Source: Acinetobacter sp. (GTDB lineage: Bacteria > Pseudomonadota > Gammaproteobacteria > Pseudomonadales > Moraxellaceae). Taken from it: 64,000 nucleotides of DNA. Below are positions 1 through 9,972 of this stretch, piece after piece. Position 1 is the stretch's first letter, and the number at the start of each line of letters is the position of its first letter. Under the pieces are notes generated by a model. It was not told the DNA's origin and made no database searches. It saw nothing but the letters and a program-made list of their open reading frames with translations. The stretch spans positions 1 through 64,000 of the forward strand of contig JAITLL010000010.1 of assembly GCA_031277915.1 (NCBI GenBank). Direction: 5' to 3'. The translations under genes and the position numbers were made by a program.

Positions 1-77
1 AAGCCTAATATTAGATACCATTTACGATCAGCATGTAGCTGATTACGAACTAAATCATTACCTACAGTTTTCATCAT
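1..77 (-). CDS. Start of a small, probably membrane, protein (truncated by window edge)
   Basis: Reading leftwards from an ATG at 77, 25 codons run open to the window edge; the peptide begins MMKTVGNDLVRNQL and ends WYLILG, which looks like the run-in to a first membrane helix. An AAGAG ribosome site lies about 8 bases upstream. The start resembles HdeD/DUF308 small membrane proteins, but too little is visible to decide, so no function is assigned. Confidence 0.5.
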   Translation of the reverse strand, partial: MMKTVGNDLVRNQLHADRKWYLILG

Positions 78-211
78 GGCTACTCTTATTATCAGGTATT
101 AGGAAGTTTATATATTGTCATTATAGTGATTTACTTCACATTTATTGTCTGTATAAGATCTGCATCGTTTATTAACAATTGATGTGGATAAAACAGTATT
201 TATCCACAATT

Positions 212-970
212 TTATTTCAGCCAACCAATTTCTTGAGCTGTGCGTAATCCTATTATAGTGTCTTGTAAATCACTAGGCATTTTGCTGGTCTGCTCAGTCA
301 ATGGTGTTCGACCACCCATGATTTCTGCTCGCTTTTGTGGGTAAAGAGGTACTTTTTCAGGTTGAGCATAACCTAATGGATAGATTGGCTGACCTGTTTT
401 TAAATCATATTTATCTTTTGCACCAAAGCCATGCAATAACTCATGAACAATCACGACCTGATTTTGTGATGCCTGTTCACGCGTAGCAAACAAATTCACG
501 CTACCGATACGGCCTTTTTCTAAAGCGGTCGAATGCACCAAAACTTTTTGATAACGTGGATCATAATAATTTAAATAAAGTTTGAGTGATGCTCCGCTAT
601 CTTCAGGTTGTTGTTGTCGCCATGCATAAAAACGGAACTTTAAGCTCCACCAAATTACACGTAGGATATTGGCATTTTGAGGAACTACAGGCGGCCTCTG
701 CTGTAGTTGCTGCCCTAAACGAATTTCAAAGTTGCTTGATTGCCCACGATAATGCTGTGACCATTCACTTAAGTAGCTTTTGAGCGTTTGAAAGTCAGCG
801 TTTTGTAACTGCCCAATATAAGCTTGCGTGGTTTGTAAACCATCCGCATTTACTGGGTGTAATACCACAACAATAGGCTGATTCCAGTCTTGGTTTTGGT
901 CACGCCATGCCTGAACCGCAACGATGAATAAAATAATCAATAAGCACAAAATCCGAATGTTTTTCCACAT
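212..970 (-). CDS. Membrane-anchored or secreted zincin-like protein
   Basis: 252 residues. An N-terminal hydrophobic segment (about residues 5-22, followed by WRDQNQD) would act as a signal or membrane anchor, placing the body in the periplasm. Near residue 180 it carries HELLHGFGAKDKYD, an HExxHxxGxxxD zinc site with a final Asp in place of the third His, and about 30 residues later EIMGGR, which could be the Met-turn of metzincins. This layout recalls snapalysin-type peptidases. The protein is not one I can name and its substrate is unknown. It stands alone: the gene on its right, topA, reads the same way but ends at a terminator first. Confidence 0.75.
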   Translation of the reverse strand: MWKNIRILCLLIILFIVAVQAWRDQNQDWNQPIVVVLHPVNADGLQTTQAYIGQLQNADFQTLKSYLSEWSQHYRGQSSNFEIRLGQQLQQRPPVVPQNANILRVIWWSLKFRFYAWRQQQPEDSGASLKLYLNYYDPRYQKVLVHSTALEKGRIGSVNLFATREQASQNQVVIVHELLHGFGAKDKYDLKTGQPIYPLGYAQPEKVPLYPQKRAEIMGGRTPLTEQTSKMPSDLQDTIIGLRTAQEIGWLK

Positions 971-1018
971 TCTTTTTCCCCATAAAAATTAGAATTTTCT
1001 TTTATTGTTGTTGATATA

Positions 1019-1046
1019 AAAAATGCTAGCTGAGCTAGCATTTTTT
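1019..1046 (-). terminator. Intrinsic terminator after topA
   Basis: Perfect 8-bp stem ATGCTAGC/GCTAGCAT (1023-1030 and 1034-1041) with a 3-nt loop and T tracts on both strands. It lies 12 bases past the topA stop. Confidence 0.85.
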
Positions 1047-1057
1047 AACGGTCTTAT

Positions 1058-3694
1058 TTAACCTTCAATCCATTTACCATCTTGGTAAATCAGGCTCCAT
1101 TTCGTTTGTTTGCCTTCTGGTGTTTCTGAGCCTACATATTGTGATTGGTTCTTACGACTAAACTTCACAACAGTTGGATTACCTTCAGGGTCTACATCTG
1201 GAGCTTGTAAAATAAACTGATATTTTGGATCAAGCTGAGCTGCAACACTACGTAACTCCGCAACTTTTGGAGCACGTGTTTCACGAATTTTCGGGAATTT
1301 ACTTGCAGCCAAGAACAGACCAGCTGCTCCATCACGCAACACAAAATAGTCATCATGCTTCGTTGAGCGCAAATGTTCCATCTTGATTGGTTCTACACGT
1401 GGAGGTGCAGGTTGACCACTTTTCAAGACTTTACGGGTGTTGTCACAGCTTGTACAAGCGAAATATGGCCCGAAACGACCCGTCTTAAGCTGCATTTCAC
1501 CATCACATTTATCACATGGGATCGTTGGCCCATCATACCCCTTAATCTTGAACTCACCTTCTTCAAGCTCAAAACCATCACAGTCAGGGTTATTACCACA
1601 TACGTGCAGTTTACGACCACCATCAATAACATAGCTGTCCATGGCAGTGCCACACTTCTCACAGCGATGCTTAGACATCAAGTCAGCAGTTTCAGCTCCA
1701 TCATCATCAGATAGCGCAGCTAAAGATTCAACAGGTGTTAAGTTCAGTGTACCTTTGCAACGTTCTTTAGGTGGCAAGTTATAGCCAGAGCAACCTAAGA
1801 ATACTCCCGTTGTACCCGTACGAATCTGCATTGGACGTGAACATTCAGGGCAATGTACTGCTGGTACTTCAACCGGTTGATTACGGCGCATTCCCTGCTC
1901 ACCTTGAGCATTAGTCAAACGCTTTTTAAAATCACCATAGAAAGTATCGAGTAACTCTTTCCAGTTACGCTCACCTGTTGCGACTTTATCAAGCTGACCT
2001 TCAAGGTCTGCTGTAAAGGCATAATTCATTAGGTTATTGAAACTTTCATCAAGACGATCTGTCACGATCTCGCCCATTTTCTCTGCAAAGAGACGGCGAT
2101 TTTCTAATTTGACATAACCACGTTCTTGAATCGTAGAAATAATCGCTGCATAAGTCGACGGGCGACCAATACTACGTTTTTCAAGTTCTTTAACTAAAGA
2201 AGCTTCAGTAAAGCGAGCTGGTGGCTTAGTAAAATGCTGACTTGGATCTAACTTCTCTAACTTTAAGATTTCACCCACTTTAATAGCTGGCAAAATAATA
2301 TCGTCATCAGACTTGTTAGCACCACGAACTCGTGTAAAACCATCAAATACCAGCGTACGGCCTTTTGCTTTTAATTCAACATTGCTCGCTTCAACCATTA
2401 AAGTTGAAGATAAATATTCTGCTGGTGTCATTTGACAAGCCACAAACTGACGCCAGATCAAATCATACAAACGTTGAGCATCACGCTCTACACCCGCAAG
2501 TTGATCACCAGTAAGCGCAACATTTGATGGACGAATTGCTTCATGGGCTTCTTGAGCACCCGCTTTGTTACCATAGCGGTTTGGCTTTGCCGGTAAGTAT
2601 TTTTCACCAAACTGGCCTTCGATATGAGCACGTACCATGCTTACTGCATCATCACTCAAGAACGTTGAGTCCGTACGCATATAAGTAATAAAGCCAGCTT
2701 CATACAAACGCTGCGCCAGCATCATGGTTTTCTTCACAGAGAAACCTAAGCGTGTACTTGCAGCTTGTTGTAAAGTCGAAGTGATATATGGTGCACTTGG
2801 ATTCACCTTAGTCGGTTTATCTTCACGCTGTGCAACTTTATATTCAGCACCTTTTAAAACTTCTAATAGCGCATCCGTTTCAGCTTTATTTTTTAGTTTA
2901 AGCGTTTTACCTGCTTGTCGAACTGCCTCAAGTCGGATGTCATCTTTTTTAGCTTGCGTGTCTGCAAAAACTTGCCAGTATTCTTCTGGAATAAAAGCAC
3001 GAATTTCACGTTCACGTTCCACAACAAGCTTTACAGCAACCGACTGTACGCGACCTGCCGATAAACCACGGGCGATCTTTTCCCAAAGTAATGGCGAAAC
3101 CATGAAACCCACTACACGGTCTAAGAAACGACGCGCTTGCTGTGCATTCACACGGTTTAAGTCTAGGCGAGTTGGTTGTTTAAATGCTTCTTGAATGGCA
3201 TTTTTAGTAATTTCGTTAAATACCACGCGGTGATAACGACTATCATCACCACCAATCACTTCACGTAAGTGCCAAGCGATTGCTTCCCCTTCTCTATCCA
3301 AGTCCGTTGCGAGGTAGATTGCATCTGCATCTTTGGCAAGTTTCTTGAGTTCAGCAACAACATTTTCTTTGCCAGGTAGAACTTCATAGTGTGCCTTCCA
3401 ATCATGTTCCGGATCGACACCCATACGATTAATCAGCGCAGATTGGGCTTTTTGTTCTTTTTCAGCGTCAGTGAGTTTTGTCCGGGCAGCCGGCTTTTTC
3501 TCTGTTGATTTGCTGCCGCCTGTTGGCAAGTCACGTACATGACCCACAGAAGACTTAACAATGTACTGCGAACCTAAATATTTGTTGATGGTTTTCGCTT
3601 TGGCAGGCGACTCCACAATCACTAAGGCACGTTTATGTGCAGCAGAGGCAGTAGATGCTGTGCTTTGAGATGCAGAGCGCGAGGTATTCGCCAT
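1058..3694 (-). CDS. topA: DNA topoisomerase I
   Basis: 878 residues, the usual length. Type IA topoisomerase, which relaxes negative supercoils in the cytoplasm by transient 5'-phosphotyrosine cleavage of one strand. The TOPRIM domain starts at [14 protein letters not shown] (about 23-36) and continues to the acidic DLDREGEA motif (131-138). The catalytic tyrosine is Y338 in [10 protein letters not shown]. The C-terminal third holds three four-cysteine zinc ribbons (beginning [16 protein letters not shown] and CDKCDGEM). The first 20 residues are a Ser/Thr/Ala-rich tail. It lies 35 bases downstream of a small membrane-anchored gene and is probably co-transcribed with it. Confidence 0.98.
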   Translation of the reverse strand: MANTSRSASQSTASTASAAHKRALVIVESPAKAKTINKYLGSQYIVKSSVGHVRDLPTGGSKSTEKKPAARTKLTDAEKEQKAQSALINRMGVDPEHDWKAHYEVLPGKENVVAELKKLAKDADAIYLATDLDREGEAIAWHLREVIGGDDSRYHRVVFNEITKNAIQEAFKQPTRLDLNRVNAQQARRFLDRVVGFMVSPLLWEKIARGLSAGRVQSVAVKLVVEREREIRAFIPEEYWQVFADTQAKKDDIRLEAVRQAGKTLKLKNKAETDALLEVLKGAEYKVAQREDKPTKVNPSAPYITSTLQQAASTRLGFSVKKTMMLAQRLYEAGFITYMRTDSTFLSDDAVSMVRAHIEGQFGEKYLPAKPNRYGNKAGAQEAHEAIRPSNVALTGDQLAGVERDAQRLYDLIWRQFVACQMTPAEYLSSTLMVEASNVELKAKGRTLVFDGFTRVRGANKSDDDIILPAIKVGEILKLEKLDPSQHFTKPPARFTEASLVKELEKRSIGRPSTYAAIISTIQERGYVKLENRRLFAEKMGEIVTDRLDESFNNLMNYAFTADLEGQLDKVATGERNWKELLDTFYGDFKKRLTNAQGEQGMRRNQPVEVPAVHCPECSRPMQIRTGTTGVFLGCSGYNLPPKERCKGTLNLTPVESLAALSDDDGAETADLMSKHRCEKCGTAMDSYVIDGGRKLHVCGNNPDCDGFELEEGEFKIKGYDGPTIPCDKCDGEMQLKTGRFGPYFACTSCDNTRKVLKSGQPAPPRVEPIKMEHLRSTKHDDYFVLRDGAAGLFLAASKFPKIRETRAPKVAELRSVAAQLDPKYQFILQAPDVDPEGNPTVVKFSRKNQSQYVGSETPEGKQTKWSLIYQDGKWIEG

Positions 3695-3729
3695 ATAAAA
3701 TGTTATTCCTATACCAATAAATTTAAAAA

Positions 3730-4179
3730 TCAGACTTTAGCCAAGGCCAACAGATAAGCCTTCATCTCATCTAATTGTGTGGCTTTTAGGTCCGATTCCT
3801 CATCCCAATAAAGGCCTACACAGTTTGCCTGCATATCAATAGCATAAATCCCTTTTAATGCAATGGGAGAATCATTAAATTTCTCATCGCCCTGCACTAC
3901 TTTTAATTTTCCGTCTATAACACGAGCACGCATGAGCGTTAAACGAGCATCAGGGATTAATACACTATAATAAGCAACCATGCTGGCACGCTTTTCAGTT
4001 GCCATTGGGACATGTGTCCATTCAGGTGCGGCAATTACGCGTGGATGTAGCCCAATTTTACGGGCTTTGTCTCGCATAATACCAAGTGCCTTTTCACGTG
4101 GACTCACTCTTAAACCAAAAATGGAGCCTAGCACAAAAAGAACAATGATAACGGTAACCCAAATTCCCATATTGTCCAT
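3730..4179 (-). CDS. Conserved membrane-anchored protein upstream of topA
   Basis: 149 residues with one N-terminal transmembrane helix (about residues 5-23, [18 protein letters not shown]) followed by a soluble domain of about 125 residues containing [23 protein letters not shown] and, near the end, [10 protein letters not shown]. No catalytic motif is evident and I do not recognise a named family. Its stop lies 35 bases before the topA start on the same strand, so the two probably share a transcript. The cytoplasmic or periplasmic orientation of the soluble part is not clear; basic residues after the helix suggest it is cytoplasmic. Confidence 0.8.
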   Translation of the reverse strand: MDNMGIWVTVIIVLFVLGSIFGLRVSPREKALGIMRDKARKIGLHPRVIAAPEWTHVPMATEKRASMVAYYSVLIPDARLTLMRARVIDGKLKVVQGDEKFNDSPIALKGIYAIDMQANCVGLYWDEESDLKATQLDEMKAYLLALAKV

Positions 4180-4326
4180 AGCAAAACCTATTAATCTCTT
4201 TTATTAGAGTTGCATAAGCTGACCAGAAAACGCAAGTTACATCATAAAAATAATGTCCAATTAACCGACGAGGTTAAAAACAACAACATTTCCTGATAGA
4301 TATTCTTAGCAATCTAGGCACAATAT

Positions 4327-4704
4327 TTAGGCGCTCTTTTCAGTTTCAAGTGTTGATAACTTACCGAACCGATCCAGATGTGCATCTCCCCATGTTTTTA
4401 AAGCAAAAAGAATCTGTTCAAGACCCTGCCCTAAATCGGTCAGGCTATATTCCACTTTAGGAGGAACTTGAGGATAAACCTCTCGATGAATAATGCCATC
4501 TTGTTCTAACTCACGAAGCTGATTGGTGAGCATTCTTTGCGTAATACTTGGAACTCTTTTACGAATTTCATTGAATCGCAAGGTTCCTTCATTTAGTAAA
4601 TGCCAAAGAATGACACATTTCCATTTACCATCAATCAAACTAATCGCGGCTTCAACTGAACAACCCGGTGAGCAGTCAAAACTTGAATGTCGAACTTTTG
4701 CCAT
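4327..4704 (-). CDS. HxlR-family transcriptional regulator
   Basis: 125 residues. Winged-helix HTH of the HxlR type: the family core IDGKWKCVILWHLLNEGTLRFNEI is followed by the recognition region SITQRMLTNQLRELEQDGIIHREVYPQVPPKVEYSLTDLG. Two cysteines near the N-terminus (C11, C15, in DCSPGC) are placed as in thiol- or quinone-sensing members such as QorR and YodB. It is transcribed divergently from an oxidoreductase gene starting at 4804, the classic arrangement for a local repressor of that gene. A role in sensing quinones or electrophiles is inferred from context and the cysteines. Confidence 0.9.
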   Translation of the reverse strand: MAKVRHSSFDCSPGCSVEAAISLIDGKWKCVILWHLLNEGTLRFNEIRKRVPSITQRMLTNQLRELEQDGIIHREVYPQVPPKVEYSLTDLGQGLEQILFALKTWGDAHLDRFGKLSTLETEKSA

Positions 4705-4803
4705 TTTACAGTATCCTTTTTGACACTATGAGCGTTATTTATCTGTAGTCACTATTTTTAAGCTTACGATATGATCAAGATCTCAACAAGAGGAATCATA
4801 ATT

Positions 4804-5820
4804 ATGAAAGCTGTGGCATATCAAAAAGCAAGTCCTATTACATCGCCCGATGCACTCGTTGATATTGAACTCGATAACCCTATTGCTGAAGAACACGATT
4901 TACTTGTTCGCGTGCAAGCTGTTTCGGTAAATCCAGTCGATACCAAAATACGTAAAAATGTAAGTGCCGAATCTGGTTGGAAAGTACTTGGCTGGGACGC
5001 CGTAGGTGTGGTTGAAGCGATTGGGGATAAAGTTTCTCAATTTAAAGTAGGTGATGTTGTTTGGTATGCAGGAGCTTTAAATCGTCAAGGCAGTAATAGT
5101 GAATTACAACTCGTTGATGAACGCATTGTTGGCCATAAACCAAAAACTTTAGAAGCAACTGAAGCAGCCGCTCTCCCATTAACTGCAATCACGGCTTGGG
5201 AAATGCTATTTGATCGCCTGCAAGTTCCAAAAACTGCACCAGCCAATACCACTATTTTAGTCATTGGTGGGGCCGGTGGTGTAGGTTCAATCACCATTCA
5301 GCTTCTTAAGCAGTTGACTAACCTCACCATTATTGCGACAGCTTCACGAGCAGAAACTAAAGAATGGGTTAAACAACTTGGTGCCGACCATGTATTAGAT
5401 CATCATGAGCCTTTAGCACCACAAATCAAGCAATTAGATTTAAATGCACCTTTATATGTATTCTCAACCACTCAAACAGATCAGCATTTAGCAGATATTA
5501 TAGAGTTGATTGCACCACAAGGGTACTTTGGACTCATTGATGACCCTGAGCAGTTAGATATTAAACCGTTTAAATCGAAGTCTGTATCTGTACATTGGGA
5601 ATTTATGTTCACGCGCTCAATGTTTCAAACTGTAGATATGCAAAAACAAAGTGAACTATTAAATGAAGTCAGCAAGCTAGTTGACGAAGGGAAAATCAAG
5701 ACGACGGTAACAGAAGTTATAAATCCAATTAATGCCCAAAACTTAAAACAAGTTCATGAGCAAATTGAAAGCGGTACAACAAAAGGGAAAATCGTCTTAC
5801 ATGGTTTTAAACAAAATTGA
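4804..5820 (+). CDS. Zinc-type alcohol dehydrogenase / NADPH:quinone oxidoreductase family protein
   Basis: 338 residues from the ATG at 4804, chosen over an upstream ATG at 4771 because AAGAGGA (from 4788) sits 8 bases before it and the family begins MKAVAY. Medium-chain dehydrogenase/reductase: GroES-like N-terminal half (VNPVDTKIR, GWDAVGVVEAIG) and a Rossmann half with the nucleotide motif VIGGAGGVGSITIQL. The catalytic-zinc cysteine and histidine of true alcohol dehydrogenases are not evident, as in quinone reductases. Probably an NADPH-dependent reductase of quinones or enones controlled by the divergent HxlR regulator. Confidence 0.9.
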   Translation: MKAVAYQKASPITSPDALVDIELDNPIAEEHDLLVRVQAVSVNPVDTKIRKNVSAESGWKVLGWDAVGVVEAIGDKVSQFKVGDVVWYAGALNRQGSNSELQLVDERIVGHKPKTLEATEAAALPLTAITAWEMLFDRLQVPKTAPANTTILVIGGAGGVGSITIQLLKQLTNLTIIATASRAETKEWVKQLGADHVLDHHEPLAPQIKQLDLNAPLYVFSTTQTDQHLADIIELIAPQGYFGLIDDPEQLDIKPFKSKSVSVHWEFMFTRSMFQTVDMQKQSELLNEVSKLVDEGKIKTTVTEVINPINAQNLKQVHEQIESGTTKGKIVLHGFKQN

Positions 5821-5835
5821 AAATATTCCCTAATA

Positions 5836-5863
5836 AAATGGCAAGTATTGAACTTGCCTTTTT
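5836..5863. terminator. Bidirectional intrinsic terminator
   Basis: GGCAAGT-ATTGA-ACTTGCC stem (5840-5858) with A's before and T's after. It serves both the oxidoreductase (+) and slyX (-), which converge on it. Confidence 0.85.
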
Positions 5864-5864
5864 A

Positions 5865-6110
5865 TTAATAGTGAGGAGGTTTATTCGTTAAAGGATCAAA
5901 AGGTGCAATGCCTTCTGATAAATCCGAAGATTCCACACGTTGATAAAGTAATTGCATTTGTTTTTTCAAATCAGCTATTTCCTGAGTTTGAATAGCGAGT
6001 TGTTGATTTAATTGTTCAACTAAATCATCCAAAAATGTAATTCGCACTTGCAAATCTTCAATGGGTGCGGAAAATGACGCTTGATCATCATGATATGGTG
6101 GTTTAGTCAT
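5865..6110 (-). CDS. slyX: SlyX family protein
   Basis: 81 residues. The middle (about residues 17-60) is a heptad-patterned coiled coil, IEDLQVRITFLDDLVEQLN then IADLKKQMQLLYQRV, and the end is the PPHY tail typical of SlyX. The function is unknown in the family. It is divergent from uup, with only 32 bases between the start codons, so the two promoters must overlap each other's 5' ends. Confidence 0.9.
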   Translation of the reverse strand: MTKPPYHDDQASFSAPIEDLQVRITFLDDLVEQLNQQLAIQTQEIADLKKQMQLLYQRVESSDLSEGIAPFDPLTNKPPHY

Positions 6111-6142
6111 TTAAATCCTCATTTGAGATTCTGGAAAACATT

Positions 6143-8053
6143 ATGGCCTATATTACCCTAAGGGATGTCCAACTTGCTTTTGGCGGACCTGCCCTGCTCG
6201 ATGGCGCGAACTTTAATCTAGAACGTGGCGAACGAGTCTGTTTAATTGGGCGTAATGGTGAAGGTAAGTCTACTTTACTTAAACTCATCGAGGGAAGCTT
6301 ATTACCAGATTCTGGTGAAGTTTCTATTCAAAATGGTCTAACGGTTTCTATGTTAGCTCAAGACGTTCCAATGGACTCTGGCAAAGTTGCTGACATTGTG
6401 GCTGATGGTGCGGGAGAAGCGGCCGAAGTACTCAGAGCTTATCATGAAGCAACTGATGCTTGTATGCTTGGAGATATGGAAGCTTGTGATCGTATGGGTA
6501 ACCTTCAGCACAAGCTCGACCAATTAGACGGCTGGGCACTTGAAAACAAGGTGAATGCCCTATTAAGTAAAATGGGTCTCGACCCAAATGCAGATTTGGC
6601 AGACTTATCTGGTGGACGTAAACGTCGTGTTTTACTCGCTCGTGCTCTTTTAACGCAGCCAGATGTACTCCTTCTAGACGAACCAACCAACCATTTAGAT
6701 GTTGAAAGCATCGAGTGGCTAGAAAAATTCCTGCTCGATCAAAATAATTTAACGCTTCTATTTATTTCGCATGACCGCTCTTTTGTAGATAGCATTGCAA
6801 CTCGAATTGTTGAACTTGACCGCGGCATCCTACGTGGTTACGAAGGTAACTATTCTCGCTATTTGGAGCTTAAAGCTCAGCAAATGGAAGCAGAAGAGAA
6901 ACAAAATGCTTTTTTTGATAAAAAACTAGCTGAGGAAGAAGCGTGGATTCGCCAAGGGATTAAAGCACGTCGTACACGTAATGAAGGCCGTGTTCGTGCC
7001 TTAAAAGCGTTACGCGAAGAGTCGAAAGCTCGCCGTTCACAACAAGGCAAAGTGAGCATGGCGACTCAAGAAGCAAATCGCTCTGGTAAATTAGTATTTG
7101 ATATTGAGCACTTGAGTGTAGCTTATGATGACAATCTACTTATCAAAGATTTCTCTACCCTTGTGATGCGTGGTGACCGTATTGGCCTAGTAGGTGATAA
7201 CGGTGTCGGTAAAACGACTTTAATTAAAGCCATTTTAGGTGAAATCGAACACAGTGGCTCTGTTAAAACAGGTACACAATTAGAAGTTGCCTATTTTGAC
7301 CAGTTACGTAATGCTTTAGACCTTGAAAAAACGGTAATGGCAAACGTTTCAGAAGGTTCTGACTTCGTTGATGTGAATGGTAATCGCCGTCACATCTACA
7401 GCTATTTACAAGACTTCTTATTTTCACCTGAACGTGCCCGTACTCCGGTAAAAGCACTTTCTGGTGGTGAACGAAATCGAATCTTACTGGCTAAATTGCT
7501 GCTTAAACCATCGAACCTGATCGTAATGGATGAGCCAACCAATGACTTGGATATGGTGACTCTTGAACTACTTGAAGAGATGCTGTCTGATTACAAAGGC
7601 ACCTTGCTTCTCATTAGTCATGACCGTGCATTTATGGATAACGTAGTAACATCTACATGGGTATTTGATGGCAAAGGTAATATTGCAGAATACATTGGTG
7701 GTTACCAAGACTACTTACTACAACGCCCAGATGACAAAGTAGTAGATCAGAAATCTGACGTAAAAAAAGCTCAGGCTAAAGCAGAAGCTGAAAAAGCCGC
7801 TGCTCAAAGTAACGTTAAAAAGGTCAAACTAAGTTATAAAGATCAGCGTGAATTAGAGCAATTACCCGCTGAAATTGAAAACTTAGAAAATGAACAGGCT
7901 AAACTTTCTGAAAAACTTGCAGATGGTTCATGGTTTGTGTCTGATGCAGATGCTGCGACCCAAGCCAGCCAACGCCTCGCAGAAATTGAAGAATTACTGC
8001 TTGAAAAATTAGAGCGTTGGGATGAACTTGAGCAAATGAGTAAAGGCAGTTAA
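6143..8053 (+). CDS. uup: ABC-F ATPase Uup
   Basis: 636 residues. Two ABC ATPase domains without membrane segments: Walker A GRNGEGKST (36-44), signature LSGGRKRR and Walker B LLLDEPTNHLD in the first; GDNGVGKTT, LSGGERNR and IVMDEPTNDLD in the second. A basic linker rich in Arg and Lys joins them, and a C-terminal coiled coil of about 75 residues (KLSYKDQRELEQLP onward) is the Uup-type CTD that binds branched DNA. ABC-F proteins act on ribosomes or nucleic acids in the cytoplasm; Uup is linked to precise transposon excision and ribosome function in E. coli. Confidence 0.93.
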   Translation: MAYITLRDVQLAFGGPALLDGANFNLERGERVCLIGRNGEGKSTLLKLIEGSLLPDSGEVSIQNGLTVSMLAQDVPMDSGKVADIVADGAGEAAEVLRAYHEATDACMLGDMEACDRMGNLQHKLDQLDGWALENKVNALLSKMGLDPNADLADLSGGRKRRVLLARALLTQPDVLLLDEPTNHLDVESIEWLEKFLLDQNNLTLLFISHDRSFVDSIATRIVELDRGILRGYEGNYSRYLELKAQQMEAEEKQNAFFDKKLAEEEAWIRQGIKARRTRNEGRVRALKALREESKARRSQQGKVSMATQEANRSGKLVFDIEHLSVAYDDNLLIKDFSTLVMRGDRIGLVGDNGVGKTTLIKAILGEIEHSGSVKTGTQLEVAYFDQLRNALDLEKTVMANVSEGSDFVDVNGNRRHIYSYLQDFLFSPERARTPVKALSGGERNRILLAKLLLKPSNLIVMDEPTNDLDMVTLELLEEMLSDYKGTLLLISHDRAFMDNVVTSTWVFDGKGNIAEYIGGYQDYLLQRPDDKVVDQKSDVKKAQAKAEAEKAAAQSNVKKVKLSYKDQRELEQLPAEIENLENEQAKLSEKLADGSWFVSDADAATQASQRLAEIEELLLEKLERWDELEQMSKGS

Positions 8054-8059
8054 ACAATA

Positions 8060-8088
8060 AAAAGGGCTTTAATTAAAGCCCTTTTTTT
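8060..8088. terminator. Bidirectional terminator overlapping the end of the next gene
   Basis: AAAGGGCTTT/AAAGCCCTTT arms flanking AATT, then a T tract. It terminates uup. On the minus strand the same bases encode the last residues (KKGL) and stop of the acyltransferase gene. Confidence 0.85.
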
Positions 8089-9080
8089 GGATTTAGAATT
8101 TCTAGTAATTTCATAAAAGGCTTATAAACAAATAAAGAGATAAAGCGAGTTAAACGTTCAAATATCTGTAACTGCAAAACCATACAAGTCAGGATAGACA
8201 AAACAAGACTAATGAAAATATTCGTCTCTACCGAATATTTAAAGCTTAATTGATGGGTCAAAATAATAATCACAAAACCATGCAATATATAAACTGGCAG
8301 CGTTTTTTGGCCTAAACCTATCCATGGCTGTTTAAAATTTTGAGTGAGTATAAATAAACTCAAAGCACCCATAGCCGATAGCAACATAATCACACTACGA
8401 ATCAGCATTCCCTGCCATAGATCTACATGTAGTTGAAAATATGACAAACTGCCAAATAACCAGTAATAACTATAATGACTTATAGCGGTTACAGCAGTAA
8501 TTATTAATAATGTGATAACAGCAGATAACTTTGCATAAGGCAACTGTGGAAGATACTGAAAAATGGACTTACCATAGATCGCCCCAGCCATGAAAAAAGG
8601 TAAAAAAACAAAAATTCGACCAATCGAATAGCTGTAATTGTTGATGGGTGAACACCCGATAAATAGAGCTAAAATAAGAGAAAATAAAACTGGATATGCT
8701 GTCTTTTTTAGTAAAAAAGCGAGAACCGTCCAAGCCACCATACCAAATAAATACCATAGCACCCAATAAGGCTTAGCAAACCATACCAAATGAAACGACC
8801 AATTCCATAAACTTCCGTTATAGAAGGCATCAAGTAGTTGAAATAAAAACTGAAATGGCAAATATAACGATAAAAAGTAAATTAACTTTTCTAGGATTTT
8901 TTCTTCTTTAAAAAATATGCCTGATATAAAAATAAAAGCTGGCATATGAACAAAGTAAATGCTCCCTAAAATCGCTTGATTTAGAGGTTCATTCCAGCCA
9001 ATCAACCTTTCAAGGTAATGACCCAATACAACCAGAAAAATTAAGACACCTTTTGTGGCATCAATATGGAGATTTCTCAT
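8073..9080 (-). CDS. Acyltransferase family membrane protein (Acyl_transf_3)
   Basis: 335 residues, highly hydrophobic, about ten transmembrane helices. The N-terminus MRNLHIDATKGVLIFLVVLGHYLE is the family signature (RxxxxDxxKGxxIxxVVxGH), with the His in the first helix thought to be catalytic. Such enzymes O-acetylate surface sugars or related envelope molecules at the inner membrane, and this one most resembles the fucose 4-O-acetylase-like (COG3594) group. It stands alone with no sugar cluster beside it, so the substrate cannot be read from context. Its last codons lie in the terminator shared with uup. Confidence 0.85.
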   Translation of the reverse strand: MRNLHIDATKGVLIFLVVLGHYLERLIGWNEPLNQAILGSIYFVHMPAFIFISGIFFKEEKILEKLIYFLSLYLPFQFLFQLLDAFYNGSLWNWSFHLVWFAKPYWVLWYLFGMVAWTVLAFLLKKTAYPVLFSLILALFIGCSPINNYSYSIGRIFVFLPFFMAGAIYGKSIFQYLPQLPYAKLSAVITLLIITAVTAISHYSYYWLFGSLSYFQLHVDLWQGMLIRSVIMLLSAMGALSLFILTQNFKQPWIGLGQKTLPVYILHGFVIIILTHQLSFKYSVETNIFISLVLSILTCMVLQLQIFERLTRFISLFVYKPFMKLLEILNPKKGL

Positions 9081-9220
9081 AAATTTCTATGAAATCAGGA
9101 TATTCATATCATACTGAATTATTCTTATTTTTTGATTCAAAAAGACAATGAATAAAGTTTAACTGTATACAAAATAATTATGATATACCTATAAGTATAA
9201 TAATATTTAAGGATATTTTT

Positions 9221-9853
9221 GTGCTAGATCTCTCTCAAATTTTGGCATTTGGACTCATTTGTTTGGCAATGGTACTTACCCCTGGCCCGAACATGATTTA
9301 TCTTATCTCTCGTTCCATTAGTCAGGGCAAAATCGCAGGATTCATTTCACTAGGTGGTGTTGCTGTTGGTTTTGTATTTTACATGCTCTGTGCTTCTTTC
9401 GGGATAACCGCGCTTGTTGTCGCAGTTCCATACGCTTATGACACCATTCGTATTGTAGGGGCAATATATCTACTCTGGCTCGCATGGAAAGCATTACGTC
9501 CCAATGCAGCTCCTATTTTCAGTGTAAAAGACTTATCTATCGATTCACCATTAAAATTATTTTTAATGGGCTTTTTGACAAATTTACTTAATCCTAAAAT
9601 TGCGATTATGTATTTGTCTTTATTGCCACAGTTTATTCACCCTCAACAAGGCAGTATTTTAGCGCAGTCTATTCAACTCGGTACCATACAAATTTTTGTA
9701 AGCGTTTCAGTGAATGCCCTTATTGTGTTTTCTGCAGGTAGCATTGCACTCTTTCTACAGCAAAAACCACTTTGGGCAAACATCCAACGCTGGATTATGG
9801 GGACTGTATTAGCTGGACTTGCTGTTCGTATTCTTCTAGAACACCGCCGATAA
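9221..9853 (+). CDS. LysE/RhtB-family amino-acid exporter
   Basis: 210 residues starting with GTG at 9221; AAGGAT at 9209-9214 supports this start. Six hydrophobic segments and the family motif GLICLAMVLTPGPNMIYLISRSISQGKIAGFISLGGVAVG at the N-terminus identify the LysE/RhtB translocator superfamily. It would export amino acids or homoserine-lactone-like compounds across the inner membrane; the substrate cannot be told from sequence. It is monocistronic, with no adjacent dedicated regulator. Confidence 0.92.
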   Translation: MLDLSQILAFGLICLAMVLTPGPNMIYLISRSISQGKIAGFISLGGVAVGFVFYMLCASFGITALVVAVPYAYDTIRIVGAIYLLWLAWKALRPNAAPIFSVKDLSIDSPLKLFLMGFLTNLLNPKIAIMYLSLLPQFIHPQQGSILAQSIQLGTIQIFVSVSVNALIVFSAGSIALFLQQKPLWANIQRWIMGTVLAGLAVRILLEHRR

Positions 9854-9972
9854 CCCACTTTATTTTTCTTTCTTCGCTCTAACTCTTCAATTTCCCCCTG
9901 TGTATTACGACGATAAATTCAGTTCGTGATACACTTTTGGCAGTTTTAACTTTTTAAATTTTTTATATCGTT

